Notes: generated by a model not told the origin, from the sequence alone. A DNA stretch of 32,026 nt from Candidatus Nezhaarchaeota archaeon WYZ-LMO8 (GCA_004347965.1 QNVF01000013.1:1-32026), one strand, 5' to 3'; counted from the stretch's first letter, positions 8,070 to 16,683 are shown. Numbers and translations: made by a program.

Positions 8070-9923
8070 GTGTTTAAGTTGGAGCTAAGAGTTTTAAGGG
8101 TTAACTTAAGCAAAGGAATGCTTCGTGATGAGGTTTTACCAAAAGGGTTTGTGGAGAACTTTATTGGCGGTAAAGGCTTTGCTTGGCTTCTCGCTAAGGA
8201 GTTAAAGCCTAATGTTGATCCTCTAAGTCCAGAGAACAAGATAATATTTGCTTCAGGTCCTCTTACCGGATCGGGGGCTCCAGGTTTCTCAGGTAGACAC
8301 GTTGTTATAACGAAGTCCCCGCTAACTAACATTTTTCTTGATACTTATGCTGGCGGTTTCTGGGGAGCTAGACTAAGATTTGCTGGTTATGACGCTATAG
8401 TAATAGAGGGTAAGTCAGAAAAGCCTGTCTACTTATGGATTCACGATGGAGTAGCTGAAATTAAAGATGCTCAAGATATATGGGGTAAAACCGTAAGTGA
8501 AACAGATAGGCTTGTGAAAAAAGATGTGGGAGAAAAAGACACTAGCGTGGCATCTATAGGGATTGCAGGCGAAAACATGGTGAGGTTTGCGTGCATCGCA
8601 AATGATGGTGGCAGAGAAGCTGGTAGAGGTGGTGCTGGAGCAGTAATGGGCTCAAAGCTTCTTAAAGCGATAGCTGTTACTGGCAAGCCAAGCGATAAGG
8701 TATCGAGGGTTACGATAGCAAATAGAGAGAAGTTCGAGGAAGCATGTAATGAGCTACGTGATTTGCTAGCGAAGAACCCTCTTACAAGCATTCTGCTTCC
8801 GAGTCTTGGAACACCCGGTTTTGTCAACGTTGCTAATGCACTTGGTGGTTGGAGAGTTAGAAACGCTAGGGAAGGTGTATTTGAAAGAGCTGAGGAGATT
8901 AGTGGAGAAACTATGAAGGGAAAGATCTTTGTACGTAGCACCGCATGTTATGGTTGTCCAATAGGGTGCCGAAAAATTTCTCAAGTTAAAGAGGGACCAT
9001 ATGCTTGTACGGTTGAAGGACCTGAATTTGAGTCTATATGCTTGTTAGGAGCTAACTGTGGAATTGGCGACCTAGAACCTTTAGCGTATGCTGCGTATCT
9101 ATGTGATGAACTAGGAATGGATACCATATCAACAGGTGCAGTAATAGGCTTTGCCATGGAACTCTATGAGAGAGGAATTATTTCTAAAACTGAAACCGAA
9201 GGTTTAGAACTTAAGTTTGGAAATTACGGAGCTCTAATAGAAATGATTAGAAGAATAGCAGGGAAAAGGGGGTTTGGTTCTATACTAGCCGAGGGGGTTA
9301 AGAGAGCATCTCAGAAGATAGGTCGGGGCTCTGAGTACTATGCTGATCACATCAAGGGTCTTGAATTACCAGCTTGGGAGCCTAGGGCTTTCTGGGGTCA
9401 TGCTTTATCAATGTGTTTAAGCGATAGAGGAGCATGCCATACACACTCACCTGTACTAGACTTAGACATGTCAGGCAAGCTTGACAGATTCTCTATCGAA
9501 GGTAAGCCAGAAGCCGTTAAGCAAGGTGAAGAGTTTACTGCTGCCAAGGACACACTCATTCATTGCCTATTCGTATCTCAATTCGCACAGCTATCGGCGT
9601 CTTTCTGTGCAATGCTGGTCTCATCTGCTGTCGGAATAGAATTTAGCGAAAAAAGCTTCCTGCTTGTGGGAGAACGATTAATAAATTTAACCAGGATGTT
9701 CAACGTGCGTGAAGGAGTCACGAGAAGGGATGATTATCTTCCAAAGAGGTTAATGGAACAGGTACATACTATAGGGCCTACGAGCGGGAAGGTCTTAAGT
9801 GAGGAACTTCTCGACAAAATGTTGGATAGATATTACGAACTAAGAGGTTGGGATGTTAAGACCGGAGTGCCATTAAAAGATAAGCTTAGGGCTTTAGGAT
9901 TGCTGGAGTCTGATAATCTCTAA
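8070..9923 (+). CDS. aor: Aldehyde:ferredoxin oxidoreductase (tungsten bis-pterin family)
   Basis: Oxidises aldehydes to carboxylic acids and passes electrons to ferredoxin. The 617-residue length matches the AOR family. Visible landmarks are ENFIGGKGFAWLLAKEL (29-45), ASGPLTGSGAPGFSGRH (61-77), AGGFWGARLRFAGYD, and the [4Fe-4S] ligands CYGCPIGC (Cys292, 295, 299) with the distant fourth Cys at about 499 in TLIHCLF. LCDELGMDTISTG carries the D-x-x-G-x-D pterin-side motif. The GTG start is about 30 bases from a TATA-like box with no clear ribosome site. In peptide-fermenting archaea AOR removes aldehydes made from 2-oxoacids, which fits the aminotransferase, Lrp and permease genes that follow. 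Confidence 0.93.
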   Translation: MFKLELRVLRVNLSKGMLRDEVLPKGFVENFIGGKGFAWLLAKELKPNVDPLSPENKIIFASGPLTGSGAPGFSGRHVVITKSPLTNIFLDTYAGGFWGARLRFAGYDAIVIEGKSEKPVYLWIHDGVAEIKDAQDIWGKTVSETDRLVKKDVGEKDTSVASIGIAGENMVRFACIANDGGREAGRGGAGAVMGSKLLKAIAVTGKPSDKVSRVTIANREKFEEACNELRDLLAKNPLTSILLPSLGTPGFVNVANALGGWRVRNAREGVFERAEEISGETMKGKIFVRSTACYGCPIGCRKISQVKEGPYACTVEGPEFESICLLGANCGIGDLEPLAYAAYLCDELGMDTISTGAVIGFAMELYERGIISKTETEGLELKFGNYGALIEMIRRIAGKRGFGSILAEGVKRASQKIGRGSEYYADHIKGLELPAWEPRAFWGHALSMCLSDRGACHTHSPVLDLDMSGKLDRFSIEGKPEAVKQGEEFTAAKDTLIHCLFVSQFAQLSASFCAMLVSSAVGIEFSEKSFLLVGERLINLTRMFNVREGVTRRDDYLPKRLMEQVHTIGPTSGKVLSEELLDKMLDRYYELRGWDVKTGVPLKDKLRALGLLESDNL

Positions 9924-10250
9924 CGTTAGTAGCCAAAATCACTCAATTTTCTTTGAACATAAACAATTATTTTATAAGGATCTTGAGTCGATCTCTTAGT
10001 GTTATTTAGTCTTACCTCTTTTTGAAGGTGTTAAGGAAACTGCTTGTCGTAAGACATGACTATGAACGTCTACATTAGAGAGGATTTTTTCTACTTGCTG
10101 GGATACGTACAAATCATAAATCAAGGTTGGAGTCATTTTAGAGCATAAATGTCCTATAACATTACAGTATTTATTAGTTAGAAAGAAAAGAGAATTTAGG
10201 TTAGTTAATCATATAATGTCGAGTTAAGATGCGTGTTATAGATGCTTCAT
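9924..10250. other. Intergenic region between convergent AOR and aminotransferase genes
   Basis: AT-rich sequence between two converging genes. I see no gene, RNA or clear repeat in it. Confidence 0.5.
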
Positions 10251-11666
10251 CTAGATTCTTTTCTCAAGCTCTTTAACTAAGTCTCTGAAAATCTCATAAA
10301 CCTTATCCAACAAGTCTTTCGTTATCACAAGTGGCGGCATGAATCTAAAGACTTGCCCCCATCTACCACACATCAATGCAAGTACTCCTTTATCTCTCAT
10401 ACGTTGTGCTAACCACACCATATTCTCAAGAGACATAGGCTCTTTCGTTCTTTTATCTTTGACAATCTCTACTCCTATCATTAGCCCTAAGCCCCTGACT
10501 TCGCCAACGATTTTAGTCTCATCTTCAAGCTCCTTTAACATCTTCATGAAGTAACTTCCTAGCTTAGATGCTCTTTCATCTAACTTATACCTCTTCATTA
10601 ACTCTATGTTCTTTAAGGCTACAGCACATCCTAAGGCATTTCCAGCGAAGGTTACTGGTTGGGAGGCTTTCGGAAGCTTATCCATTATTTTTTTCAATCC
10701 AACGACTGCAGCTACAGGAAAATCTCCTCCTAAAGCTTTTCCTAGGTTTAGAAGGTCAGGCGTCACATCCCAATGTTCAACAGCGAACCACTTACCAGTT
10801 CTGCAGAAGCCGCTCTGAACCTCATCATCTATGAATACTACATCATTTTCTCTGCAAACTTTCCAAACCCACCTAACAAAGTCCCTTGGCGGTACCACAT
10901 AACCTCCTTCACCTTGAACTGGCTCCATTATCACGGCTGCTGGTTTATCTACAAGACCTGTACCTGGCTTTGTTATAAGATCTTCAACGTATCTAGCACA
11001 TTGCAGATCGCAATCCGGATATCCCTTTTGCTTAAAAGCGCATCTATAGCAGTAAGCATATGGAGCAAAGTGTATTCCCGGTACGAGTATTGGAAGCCCT
11101 CTTTTATATGCTGGGTTGGTCGTTAAGGCTAATACACCTGCTGTTATGCCATGATATCCTCCTTGGAAGGCTATTATCTCTGTTCTTCCCGTACACCACC
11201 TGGCAAACTTAAGACACATTTCAGCTGCGTCGCTACCACTCATTGCAAAAGCAACTCTGACGTTACCTTTCATCTCTCCAGGAGCAATCCTTGAAAGCTC
11301 TTCTATTAGCTCAACTCTTCTTGGACTTGGCATATCAGCTGTATGCATAAGCTTTTCTGCTTGACTTTTTATCACTTCAACTATCTCTGGATGGCTGTGA
11401 CCAACTGCATTCACAGCTATAGCTGCAGTCATGTCGATGAATATATTGCCATCGGGATCCATTATTGTCGCTCCACGTGCCTCTTGCCATACGAAAGGTA
11501 TTATGTATGGTGCTAAGAGCGTGACAGTCTCAAGTTCATAAACCTTCTTAAGGATTTCGCTAGCTTTAGGTCCCGGAACTGTTTCAGTTATTATCTTAGG
11601 AGCCTCAGGATACGATAATTTACGAATTTCCTCTTCGTAGGGGAATTCCATAAATTTTTCCCTCAT
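10251..11666 (-). CDS. Class III PLP aminotransferase or amino-acid racemase
   Basis: Fold-type I PLP enzyme of 471 residues, related to 4-aminobutyrate/ornithine aminotransferases and to the broad amino-acid racemases of archaea. Seen: MSGSDAAEMCLKFAR (142-156), the PLP-ring stack GGYHGIT (169-175), FIDDEVQSGFCRTGK (278-292) with the cofactor Asp, and NLGKALGG (307-314) with Schiff-base Lys310. Four cysteines, C206-x2-C209-x9-C219-x3-C223, could bind a metal. The ATG at 11666 lies about 27 bases from a TATA box (leaderless). Met6 (11651) with GAGGG before it is an alternative start. Next to AOR, an amino-acid permease and Lrp, it likely feeds amino-acid breakdown; substrate not readable. Confidence 0.85.
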   Translation of the reverse strand: MREKFMEFPYEEEIRKLSYPEAPKIITETVPGPKASEILKKVYELETVTLLAPYIIPFVWQEARGATIMDPDGNIFIDMTAAIAVNAVGHSHPEIVEVIKSQAEKLMHTADMPSPRRVELIEELSRIAPGEMKGNVRVAFAMSGSDAAEMCLKFARWCTGRTEIIAFQGGYHGITAGVLALTTNPAYKRGLPILVPGIHFAPYAYCYRCAFKQKGYPDCDLQCARYVEDLITKPGTGLVDKPAAVIMEPVQGEGGYVVPPRDFVRWVWKVCRENDVVFIDDEVQSGFCRTGKWFAVEHWDVTPDLLNLGKALGGDFPVAAVVGLKKIMDKLPKASQPVTFAGNALGCAVALKNIELMKRYKLDERASKLGSYFMKMLKELEDETKIVGEVRGLGLMIGVEIVKDKRTKEPMSLENMVWLAQRMRDKGVLALMCGRWGQVFRFMPPLVITKDLLDKVYEIFRDLVKELEKRI

Positions 11667-11688
11667 TCCCTTTACTGCTGTGAAAATT

Positions 11689-11696
11689 TTTATAAA
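11689..11696 (-). promoter_or_regulatory. TATA box of the aminotransferase gene
   Basis: Minus-strand TTTATAAA, centred 26-27 bases before the ATG at 11666. The surrounding GAAAATTTTTATAAAG (11682-11697) is nearly symmetric and is echoed at 11714-11727. Confidence 0.55.
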
Positions 11697-11831
11697 GCTT
11701 TCTCCTTGTGTAGGGAAAATTTTTTTCTATGAAAATAGTGTTGTAACTTTGCAAAGAGATAGATTTAAGGGAAAGATTTTGTCTCAGAACCAATTGTGCT
11801 CTATTACAAGAGCTTACCTCCGGTGTTGTAG

Positions 11832-12341
11832 ATGAGCTCGGTTAAGGTTGATGACATGGATCTTAAGATATTAGAGTCCTTAAGGAGGAATGGTAGAGTC
11901 TCGTATAGGGAAGTAGCAGAGAAGTTGGGTGTAGGTGTTGCAACTGTTTATAAGAGGGTTAAGAGACTTGAAAAACTTGGCATAATAAGAGGATATACAG
12001 CAATAATAGATGAGTCTAAGCTAGGCAAAAATATTGTTGGTTACATAGGTCTTGAAGTAAGACCGGTGGATACGAATAAGGTATTAGAGGAACTACTAAA
12101 GATGGATGAGGTTGTTGAGATCGCAACCGTTACTGGGACTTTTGATGTGCTTATTAAGGTGAAAGTTAAAAGTCTAGATGAGCTGTGGAACTTCATTTAC
12201 GTCAAGACACCCAAGATTAAAGAAATACTTAAGACGACGACGATGATAGCCATAAACGTCGTAAAAGACGAGTTAGGTTGCTCAGGGTTTAATGCGATCG
12301 ACAACAAGCATGGTATAGGTTTTCGCGACACCAGTCATTGA
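11832..12341 (+). CDS. Lrp/AsnC family transcription regulator
   Basis: A DNA-binding regulator responding to amino acids. The N-terminal HTH reads DDMDLKILESLRRNGRVSYR then EVAEKLGVGVATVYKRVKRL (about 7-46). The C-terminal RAM ligand domain contains NIVGYIGLEV and VVEIATVTGTFDVLIKV. It is divergent from the aminotransferase across 165 bases, a layout typical of a local regulator. Its last 60 bases overlap, tail to tail, a gene for a stand-alone RAM domain on the other strand, so the final roughly 20 residues are encoded antisense to that gene. Likely targets are the aminotransferase, permease and AOR genes, by position only. Confidence 0.9.
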   Translation: MSSVKVDDMDLKILESLRRNGRVSYREVAEKLGVGVATVYKRVKRLEKLGIIRGYTAIIDESKLGKNIVGYIGLEVRPVDTNKVLEELLKMDEVVEIATVTGTFDVLIKVKVKSLDELWNFIYVKTPKIKEILKTTTMIAINVVKDELGCSGFNAIDNKHGIGFRDTSH

Positions 12342-12548
12342 ACCTATAGCTCCTAGAATCTCGCTGAACTCTCTTATGGACCTAGCTTGAAGCTTTATGA
12401 GAAGGTCGTACTCCCCTGTTATGCCGTAAACCTCCTTAACCGAGCCAATCTTGATTATATTTTTGACTACCTGTGGATAGTGCTCTCTTGGATGAATGCT
12501 TATGCAAACGTAAGCTAGGACTTCTCGAGGAACTTTAATTCGACTCAT
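12282..12548 (-). CDS. Stand-alone RAM (AsnC ligand-binding) domain protein
   Basis: About 88 residues matching only the effector-binding half of Lrp/AsnC proteins: AYVCISIHPRE (strand), VVKNIIKIGSVKEVYGITGE, then YDLLIKLQARSIREFSEIL and a TYTMLVV end strand. There is no DNA-binding part. Such proteins can co-assemble with full Lrp proteins and tune them. It lies 34 bases after the APC permease on the same strand, so it is probably in that operon, and converges on the full Lrp gene with a 60-base overlap. I chose the ATG at 12548; a GTG two codons earlier (12554) is possible. Confidence 0.85.
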   Translation of the reverse strand: MSRIKVPREVLAYVCISIHPREHYPQVVKNIIKIGSVKEVYGITGEYDLLIKLQARSIREFSEILGAIGSMTGVAKTYTMLVVDRIKP

Positions 12549-12582
12549 AATCACAAAAGTATAGAATTTAGGTAAAGAATTT

Positions 12583-13953
12583 TTAGCTTAAACTTTCCTT
12601 TCGTGCTCTTAGATAGTATATTAATAGGGCGACTAGGAATAATGCCACGGAGTACACTCCTCCATATATGAGAATGTTGATATTTCCGTAGGGTGGCGCT
12701 ACTGTGTATACTAGAATGAATAGTGTTGATATGACCCCTATGACAGCTAGTATGGGAACTTTAGAAGGCCCTCCCATTTTGAACGGTCTTGGATCTTGAG
12801 GTCTCTTTATTCTTAATGCTATGACGTTTATGAACATGAACAAGTAGATTATTAGGAATACGAAGCAACAGGACAACGCTAAGCTGAATGGAGCTTCCAA
12901 TCCTAAGAAAGTTACTGCTGATCCTATAACAAGGAGCATGAGAACATAGAGTATTATTAGTGAGCCCCATGGGGTCCTGAATCTTGGATGAAGCCAGCCA
13001 AATATCTTGGGTAAATACCCCTCTCTTGACATGCCATATAGTACTCTCGTAGCCCCTGCCATAACCGAATTTATTGTGGTCCCAGTAGCAAATAGGCTTA
13101 TAATAGCGAACCATACCCCCCCGATGGGTCCAAGCAAGTATTCTGCAGCACCCACATGATAAGGCTCACTAAGGAGAACTTCTCGTGGAACTGACGCAGC
13201 CCACGATAACCCCAAGAACTGTTCAACTGCAAAGAGCGTTATCATTGACGTTATCATGGCCAAAGGTATGGTCTTACTCGGATTTTTAACTTCCTCCGCT
13301 AGTGGCGCAGCAACTTCTACTCCTATAAAGAGCCATACTGCTGCAAGCATAAGTACAGCAATGCTTGGGAGGCCTGCAGGAGTTCCAGGGTAAAGTTCTG
13401 ATGCAGGTGGGAAGAGGAACGTCTCAGTTAGATAACTCCAGTCAGGTTTACCTAGCGTAAGACCTACTACGGCCATCGCTACATACGAGCAAACCATGAT
13501 TATTAGTAAAGCCAGCTGCGTATAGCCAGCTACAACTATTCCAAGCATGTTAGTTATCATGAATATTGTTAACACTAAGATGGCCCAACCCCACCATGGT
13601 ACTTGAGGAAAGAAATGCTCTAGTATTATACCTGCAAGAGTGGACTCTGCGGGAAAACCGAAGATGTCCTTAAATCCATACCATAGCCCAACACTTATCC
13701 CAGCAGCTCTTCCAAGAGCCTTAGTAGTGTAAAGCTCTAAGCTGCTTGCCCTTGGATAAGTTGTTGCCAGCTCGCTAAAGGCTAAGCACACTAATATGAT
13801 GAATAGTAAGGCTAGTATATGAGTTACCGTAAAGCCAGCGCCAAGGTCGCCAAAACCTAAGCTTAGAGTCATTAATGTCGTTGAACATGTGACTAATCCT
13901 AGACACATTGCCCACGTTGTCCAAAAGCCTAGGGCTCTTTTAAGCTCAGCCAC
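12583..13953 (-). CDS. APC superfamily amino-acid permease
   Basis: Integral membrane amino-acid transporter of 456 residues with about 12 hydrophobic segments, starting near LGFWTTWAMCLGLVTCSTTL. It has the family's helix-1 and helix-6 regions (AVLMLAAVWLFIGVEVAAPL, followed by AEEVKNPSKTIP) and FATGTTINSVMAGATRVLYG then MSREGYLPKIFGWLHPRF, typical of APC permeases. The GTG start has GAGAGGG six to seven bases upstream. It probably forms an operon with the RAM protein. Substrate is unknown, but the surrounding amino-acid enzymes suggest it brings in the amino acid that they degrade. Confidence 0.9.
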   Translation of the reverse strand: MAELKRALGFWTTWAMCLGLVTCSTTLMTLSLGFGDLGAGFTVTHILALLFIILVCLAFSELATTYPRASSLELYTTKALGRAAGISVGLWYGFKDIFGFPAESTLAGIILEHFFPQVPWWGWAILVLTIFMITNMLGIVVAGYTQLALLIIMVCSYVAMAVVGLTLGKPDWSYLTETFLFPPASELYPGTPAGLPSIAVLMLAAVWLFIGVEVAAPLAEEVKNPSKTIPLAMITSMITLFAVEQFLGLSWAASVPREVLLSEPYHVGAAEYLLGPIGGVWFAIISLFATGTTINSVMAGATRVLYGMSREGYLPKIFGWLHPRFRTPWGSLIILYVLMLLVIGSAVTFLGLEAPFSLALSCCFVFLIIYLFMFINVIALRIKRPQDPRPFKMGGPSKVPILAVIGVISTLFILVYTVAPPYGNINILIYGGVYSVALFLVALLIYYLRARKESLS

Positions 13954-14112
13954 GATATTCCCTCTCTAAGCGAGTTTTTACTGAATAATTTTACCTTTGA
14001 AAAATTATTTATAACTTTCTCCTAAAAATTTAGTGATAATTTATCCTACTGACAAGTAGTTGAGAAAAAATTTTTATGCTATATTAATGAGGCTAATATC
14101 GTGGTGGTTTAG

Positions 14113-15117
14113 ATGCACGAAACCTTAATACTAACTGATGAAGAGGTTAGAAAGCTTCTATCAATGCCAGAGGTACTTAATGTTGTTGAAGAAGCTTTTA
14201 GAGAAAAGGCACTTAATAGAGTGCAGATGCCCCCTAAGATTTATCTTTTCTATAAGAAGTATGATGGTGACCTGAGGGTAATGCCATCATATCTTGAAGA
14301 GCTTGATATATCAGCTGTTAAGATCGTGAATGTTCATCCCCAAAATAGGCAAAGGTTTGAATTACCAACGGTCATGGCTATTGTCGTTCTTGTAGATCCC
14401 AAGACGGGTTTTCCATTGTCAATAATGGGTGGCAGCTGGCTTACAGCTATGAGGACTGGTGCTGCTGGTGGTATAGCTGCTAAGTATCTTGCTCGCGAAG
14501 ACTCTGAGGTCATATGTTTTATTGGTGCAGGAACACAAGCTAAGACTCAGCTAATGGCTTTGAGTAATGTCTTAAGAAACATCAAGAGAATTCAAGTTTA
14601 TGACTTAGTAAAAGAAGCTTCTAAAAGCTTTGTTGAATACGCCTTAACAGTATTAAAAGATATCAAGGTGAAAGTTTGTGAATCTCCACGAGATGCCGTA
14701 AGTAGTGCAGACGTAATTGTAACGGCTACTCCATCGAGACAACCAATTGTGATGTCTGAGTGGGTTAGTAATGGAGCTCACTTTAATTGTATAGGTGCTG
14801 ATGCCCCGGGTAAGCAAGAGATTGACCCAAAAATCCTGTTGAGGTCAAAGATAGTAGTTGATGACATGGAACAAGCTCTTCATAGTGGTGAGGTTAATGT
14901 TCCTATAGCTAAGGGTATGCTTAAAAAAGAGCAGATTTATGGAGAGTTAGGGGAGATCGTTGCCGGCATTAAGAGAGGTAGAGAATCGAGAGATGAAATA
15001 ACGGTTTTTGTGTCTACAGGATTATCAATACAAGATGCTGTCGCCGCTAAATTAGCTTATGACAAAGCCTTGTCAAGAGGCTTCGGAGTTAGGTTAAAAA
15101 TTGTCATTGCTTCTTAG
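14113..15117 (+). CDS. Ornithine cyclodeaminase / mu-crystallin family (alanine dehydrogenase-like)
   Basis: NAD(P)-dependent enzyme of 334 residues. Visible motifs are SAVKIVNVHPQN with Lys70, SWLTAMRTGAAGG (108-120), and the Rossmann motif FIGAGTQAKTQ (136-146). VIVTATPSRQPIV and IGADAPGKQEIDPKILL follow, as in this family. The ATG is preceded by GGTGG. Family members include ornithine cyclodeaminase, archaeal alanine dehydrogenase and imine reductases. Beside a permease, an aminotransferase/racemase and Lrp, an amino-acid-deaminating role is likely; the exact substrate cannot be read. Divergent from the permease over 159 bases. Confidence 0.87.
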   Translation: MHETLILTDEEVRKLLSMPEVLNVVEEAFREKALNRVQMPPKIYLFYKKYDGDLRVMPSYLEELDISAVKIVNVHPQNRQRFELPTVMAIVVLVDPKTGFPLSIMGGSWLTAMRTGAAGGIAAKYLAREDSEVICFIGAGTQAKTQLMALSNVLRNIKRIQVYDLVKEASKSFVEYALTVLKDIKVKVCESPRDAVSSADVIVTATPSRQPIVMSEWVSNGAHFNCIGADAPGKQEIDPKILLRSKIVVDDMEQALHSGEVNVPIAKGMLKKEQIYGELGEIVAGIKRGRESRDEITVFVSTGLSIQDAVAAKLAYDKALSRGFGVRLKIVIAS

Positions 15118-15166
15118 TAACTTTCACGTCACATTCCACCCGCTGTCATGATTTATGAGGTGATGT

Positions 15167-15871
15167 CTACAAAATTCTTGCATCGTAAGCCCTTACGAGT
15201 CCTCTCACTAAATCTCTGAGAGCCTCCTCTTGGTCCTTTGCCCTTACAACTCCTGATGCCACTAAGACTCCTTGAGTTCCAAGCTTTATTGCAGCCTCCA
15301 CATCGTCGCTACTTGTTATTCCAGCTCCACATATCACCACAACACTTGGGTTCACGCTCTTAATAAGTCTTATAGTGTTAGTTATCACTTCGGGCTTAGT
15401 TTTCGAAACCGCTTTTCCAGTCCCTATAAGCTCCGGTGGCTCTATCGCTATGAAGTCAGGTCTAAGGGCTGAAAGTGAGGCAGCAACTTCTGGGGTATTT
15501 GCACACGCTACCACCTCAAGACCTATGCTGGCAGCCCTCTTAATTACTTCATCTACCTCATCAATTCGAAGCCTCTTCTCTGAATGATTAATCAAAGTCC
15601 CTACAGCTCCAGCTTCCTTAACAGCTTCCATTGATATGCTCCCGGTGTAAGCACCAGGAGGATAGGGATCAACGTGTTGAGCTAGAACTGGGATAGAGAC
15701 CATAGAGACAATTTTAGCTATGTCTACAGCTTGGGGGGCCACAGCTATATTCACCCCAAATTCATTAGCTATTCTCTCGCTCTTCTTCGCAAGTTCTAAA
15801 GCTCTCTGACCAGTTGCTTCGAGATACGTCTTGAAGTTTACGATAATTAATGGTGTTTTAAGCTTCTTCAT
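15167..15871 (-). CDS. tpiA: Triosephosphate isomerase, archaeal short type
   Basis: Interconverts dihydroxyacetone phosphate and glyceraldehyde 3-phosphate. Catalytic residues are visible, numbered from the ATG at 15871: Asn12 and Lys14 in IVNFKTY, His96 in INHSEKR, and Glu144 in IEPPELIGTG; GVLVASGVV is the phosphate-binding end. About 234 residues is the archaeal length. The frame could begin at a GTG at 15895, but a TATA-like box at 15896-15906 lies about 30 bases before the ATG and would overlap that GTG's start region, so a leaderless ATG start is preferred. It converges with the cyclodeaminase-family gene. Confidence 0.95.
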   Translation of the reverse strand: MKKLKTPLIIVNFKTYLEATGQRALELAKKSERIANEFGVNIAVAPQAVDIAKIVSMVSIPVLAQHVDPYPPGAYTGSISMEAVKEAGAVGTLINHSEKRLRIDEVDEVIKRAASIGLEVVACANTPEVAASLSALRPDFIAIEPPELIGTGKAVSKTKPEVITNTIRLIKSVNPSVVVICGAGITSSDDVEAAIKLGTQGVLVASGVVRAKDQEEALRDLVRGLVRAYDARIL

Positions 15872-15895
15872 ACCAATATCATGACTCAAGTGCAC

Positions 15896-15906
15896 TTAAA
15901 AATATT
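15896..15906 (-). promoter_or_regulatory. TATA box of the triosephosphate isomerase gene
   Basis: Minus-strand AATATTTTTAA, roughly 25-35 bases before the ATG at 15871; decides in favour of that start. Confidence 0.5.
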
Positions 15907-16030
15907 GTTATTTGTAATTTCCTTTGAAGTGGGGGTGTTTATGGGCTCTATATACTTCTTAGAGCAGAGAGTCTAAACGCATTTCGATTTATGAACTTTC
16001 ACGGACTTTCAAGTGTTGATAAAGGTTAAA

Positions 16031-16405
16031 TTAAGCTTGCATCTTCCTAACTCTTTCAAATATCTCAAGCCAGGTCAATACGCAACGCCCAATTTCGTAA
16101 AGCCTATCAAGATCACTTTCAAACTTAGCCATATTGGTGAGCTCCATTATTTTCTGGCTTGCCGTTGATGTAAGCTCACTTATAGCTTGAATTTGAGTAA
16201 TCTTGGTTATGTCCTCTCCCTCTTTCACGAAAATAACTCTCTTCTCACATCCAGGGCAAAATATCTCTCCACTCTTCAGTTTAAAGAGAGGAGAGTTGCA
16301 TATCGGACAGACATCAGCTAGCATGGTAGCACCGCTTCTTAGCAGATCAACCATTCGCTTCATCCTAATAGCTTCATCCTTCTCTCTACTCACGAAAATT
16401 CTCAC
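16031..16405 (-). CDS. Zinc-ribbon protein of the Sjogren/scleroderma autoantigen p27 type
   Basis: A 124-residue protein with the signature of PF06677: MVDLLRSGATMLADVCPICN followed by SPLFKLKSGEIFCPGCEKRV. Zinc ligands are Cys33, Cys36, Cys50 and Cys53. The rest is helical (TSTASQKIMELTNMAKFESD onward). It is widespread in archaea and its role is unknown. The GTG start lies eight bases past the UPF0147 stop, with AGAGGAT between, so the two genes form an operon; GTG at 16393 is a possible later start. Confidence 0.88.
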   Translation of the reverse strand: MRIFVSREKDEAIRMKRMVDLLRSGATMLADVCPICNSPLFKLKSGEIFCPGCEKRVIFVKEGEDITKITQIQAISELTSTASQKIMELTNMAKFESDLDRLYEIGRCVLTWLEIFERVRKMQA

Positions 16406-16413
16406 CGATCCTC

Positions 16414-16683
16414 TTAATCCTTAATCTGTTCTAAGATGCTTACTGCTTGCCATATAGCTGTTCTAGCGAAGAGAGGCATGTTAGGATCCTGACTACATTC
16501 ATCAAGTATGCTTATAGCGTTTGAAGCTCTAACACCAGGAGTATATTTCTTAGTCTTCAATATCTTTATTGATTCGCTACAAGCTCTTCTAATGTTCCTA
16601 GGAACTCCAAGATCATCGGCAATCCTCTGTAAAACCATAATTGCCTGCTGGATTTTTTGCTCAGCATCGCTCTCACCAGACAT
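16414..16683 (-). CDS. UPF0147 family protein
   Basis: An 89-residue all-helical archaeal protein. The match is to the conserved pattern IADDLGVPRNIRRACSESI, TPGVRASNAISILDECSQDP and NMPLFARTAIWQAVSILE. Function is unknown. The ATG follows GAGGGTG about seven bases upstream, a good ribosome site. It is the first gene of a two-gene operon with the p27-type zinc-ribbon protein. Confidence 0.9.
   Translation of the reverse strand: MSGESDAEQKIQQAIMVLQRIADDLGVPRNIRRACSESIKILKTKKYTPGVRASNAISILDECSQDPNMPLFARTAIWQAVSILEQIKD

Noticed and set aside
8471-8984. Two minus-strand open frames inside the AOR gene
   Set aside because: They are antisense to a full-length conserved enzyme, have low-complexity Ser/Leu-rich translations, and match no family.
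10339-11126. Several plus-strand open frames inside the aminotransferase gene
   Set aside because: Shadows of a well-supported minus-strand gene, with no domain pattern.
15872-15895. GTG start adding eight residues to triosephosphate isomerase
   Set aside because: It would start inside or at the TATA-like box; the ATG at 15871 gives the family's usual N-terminus.
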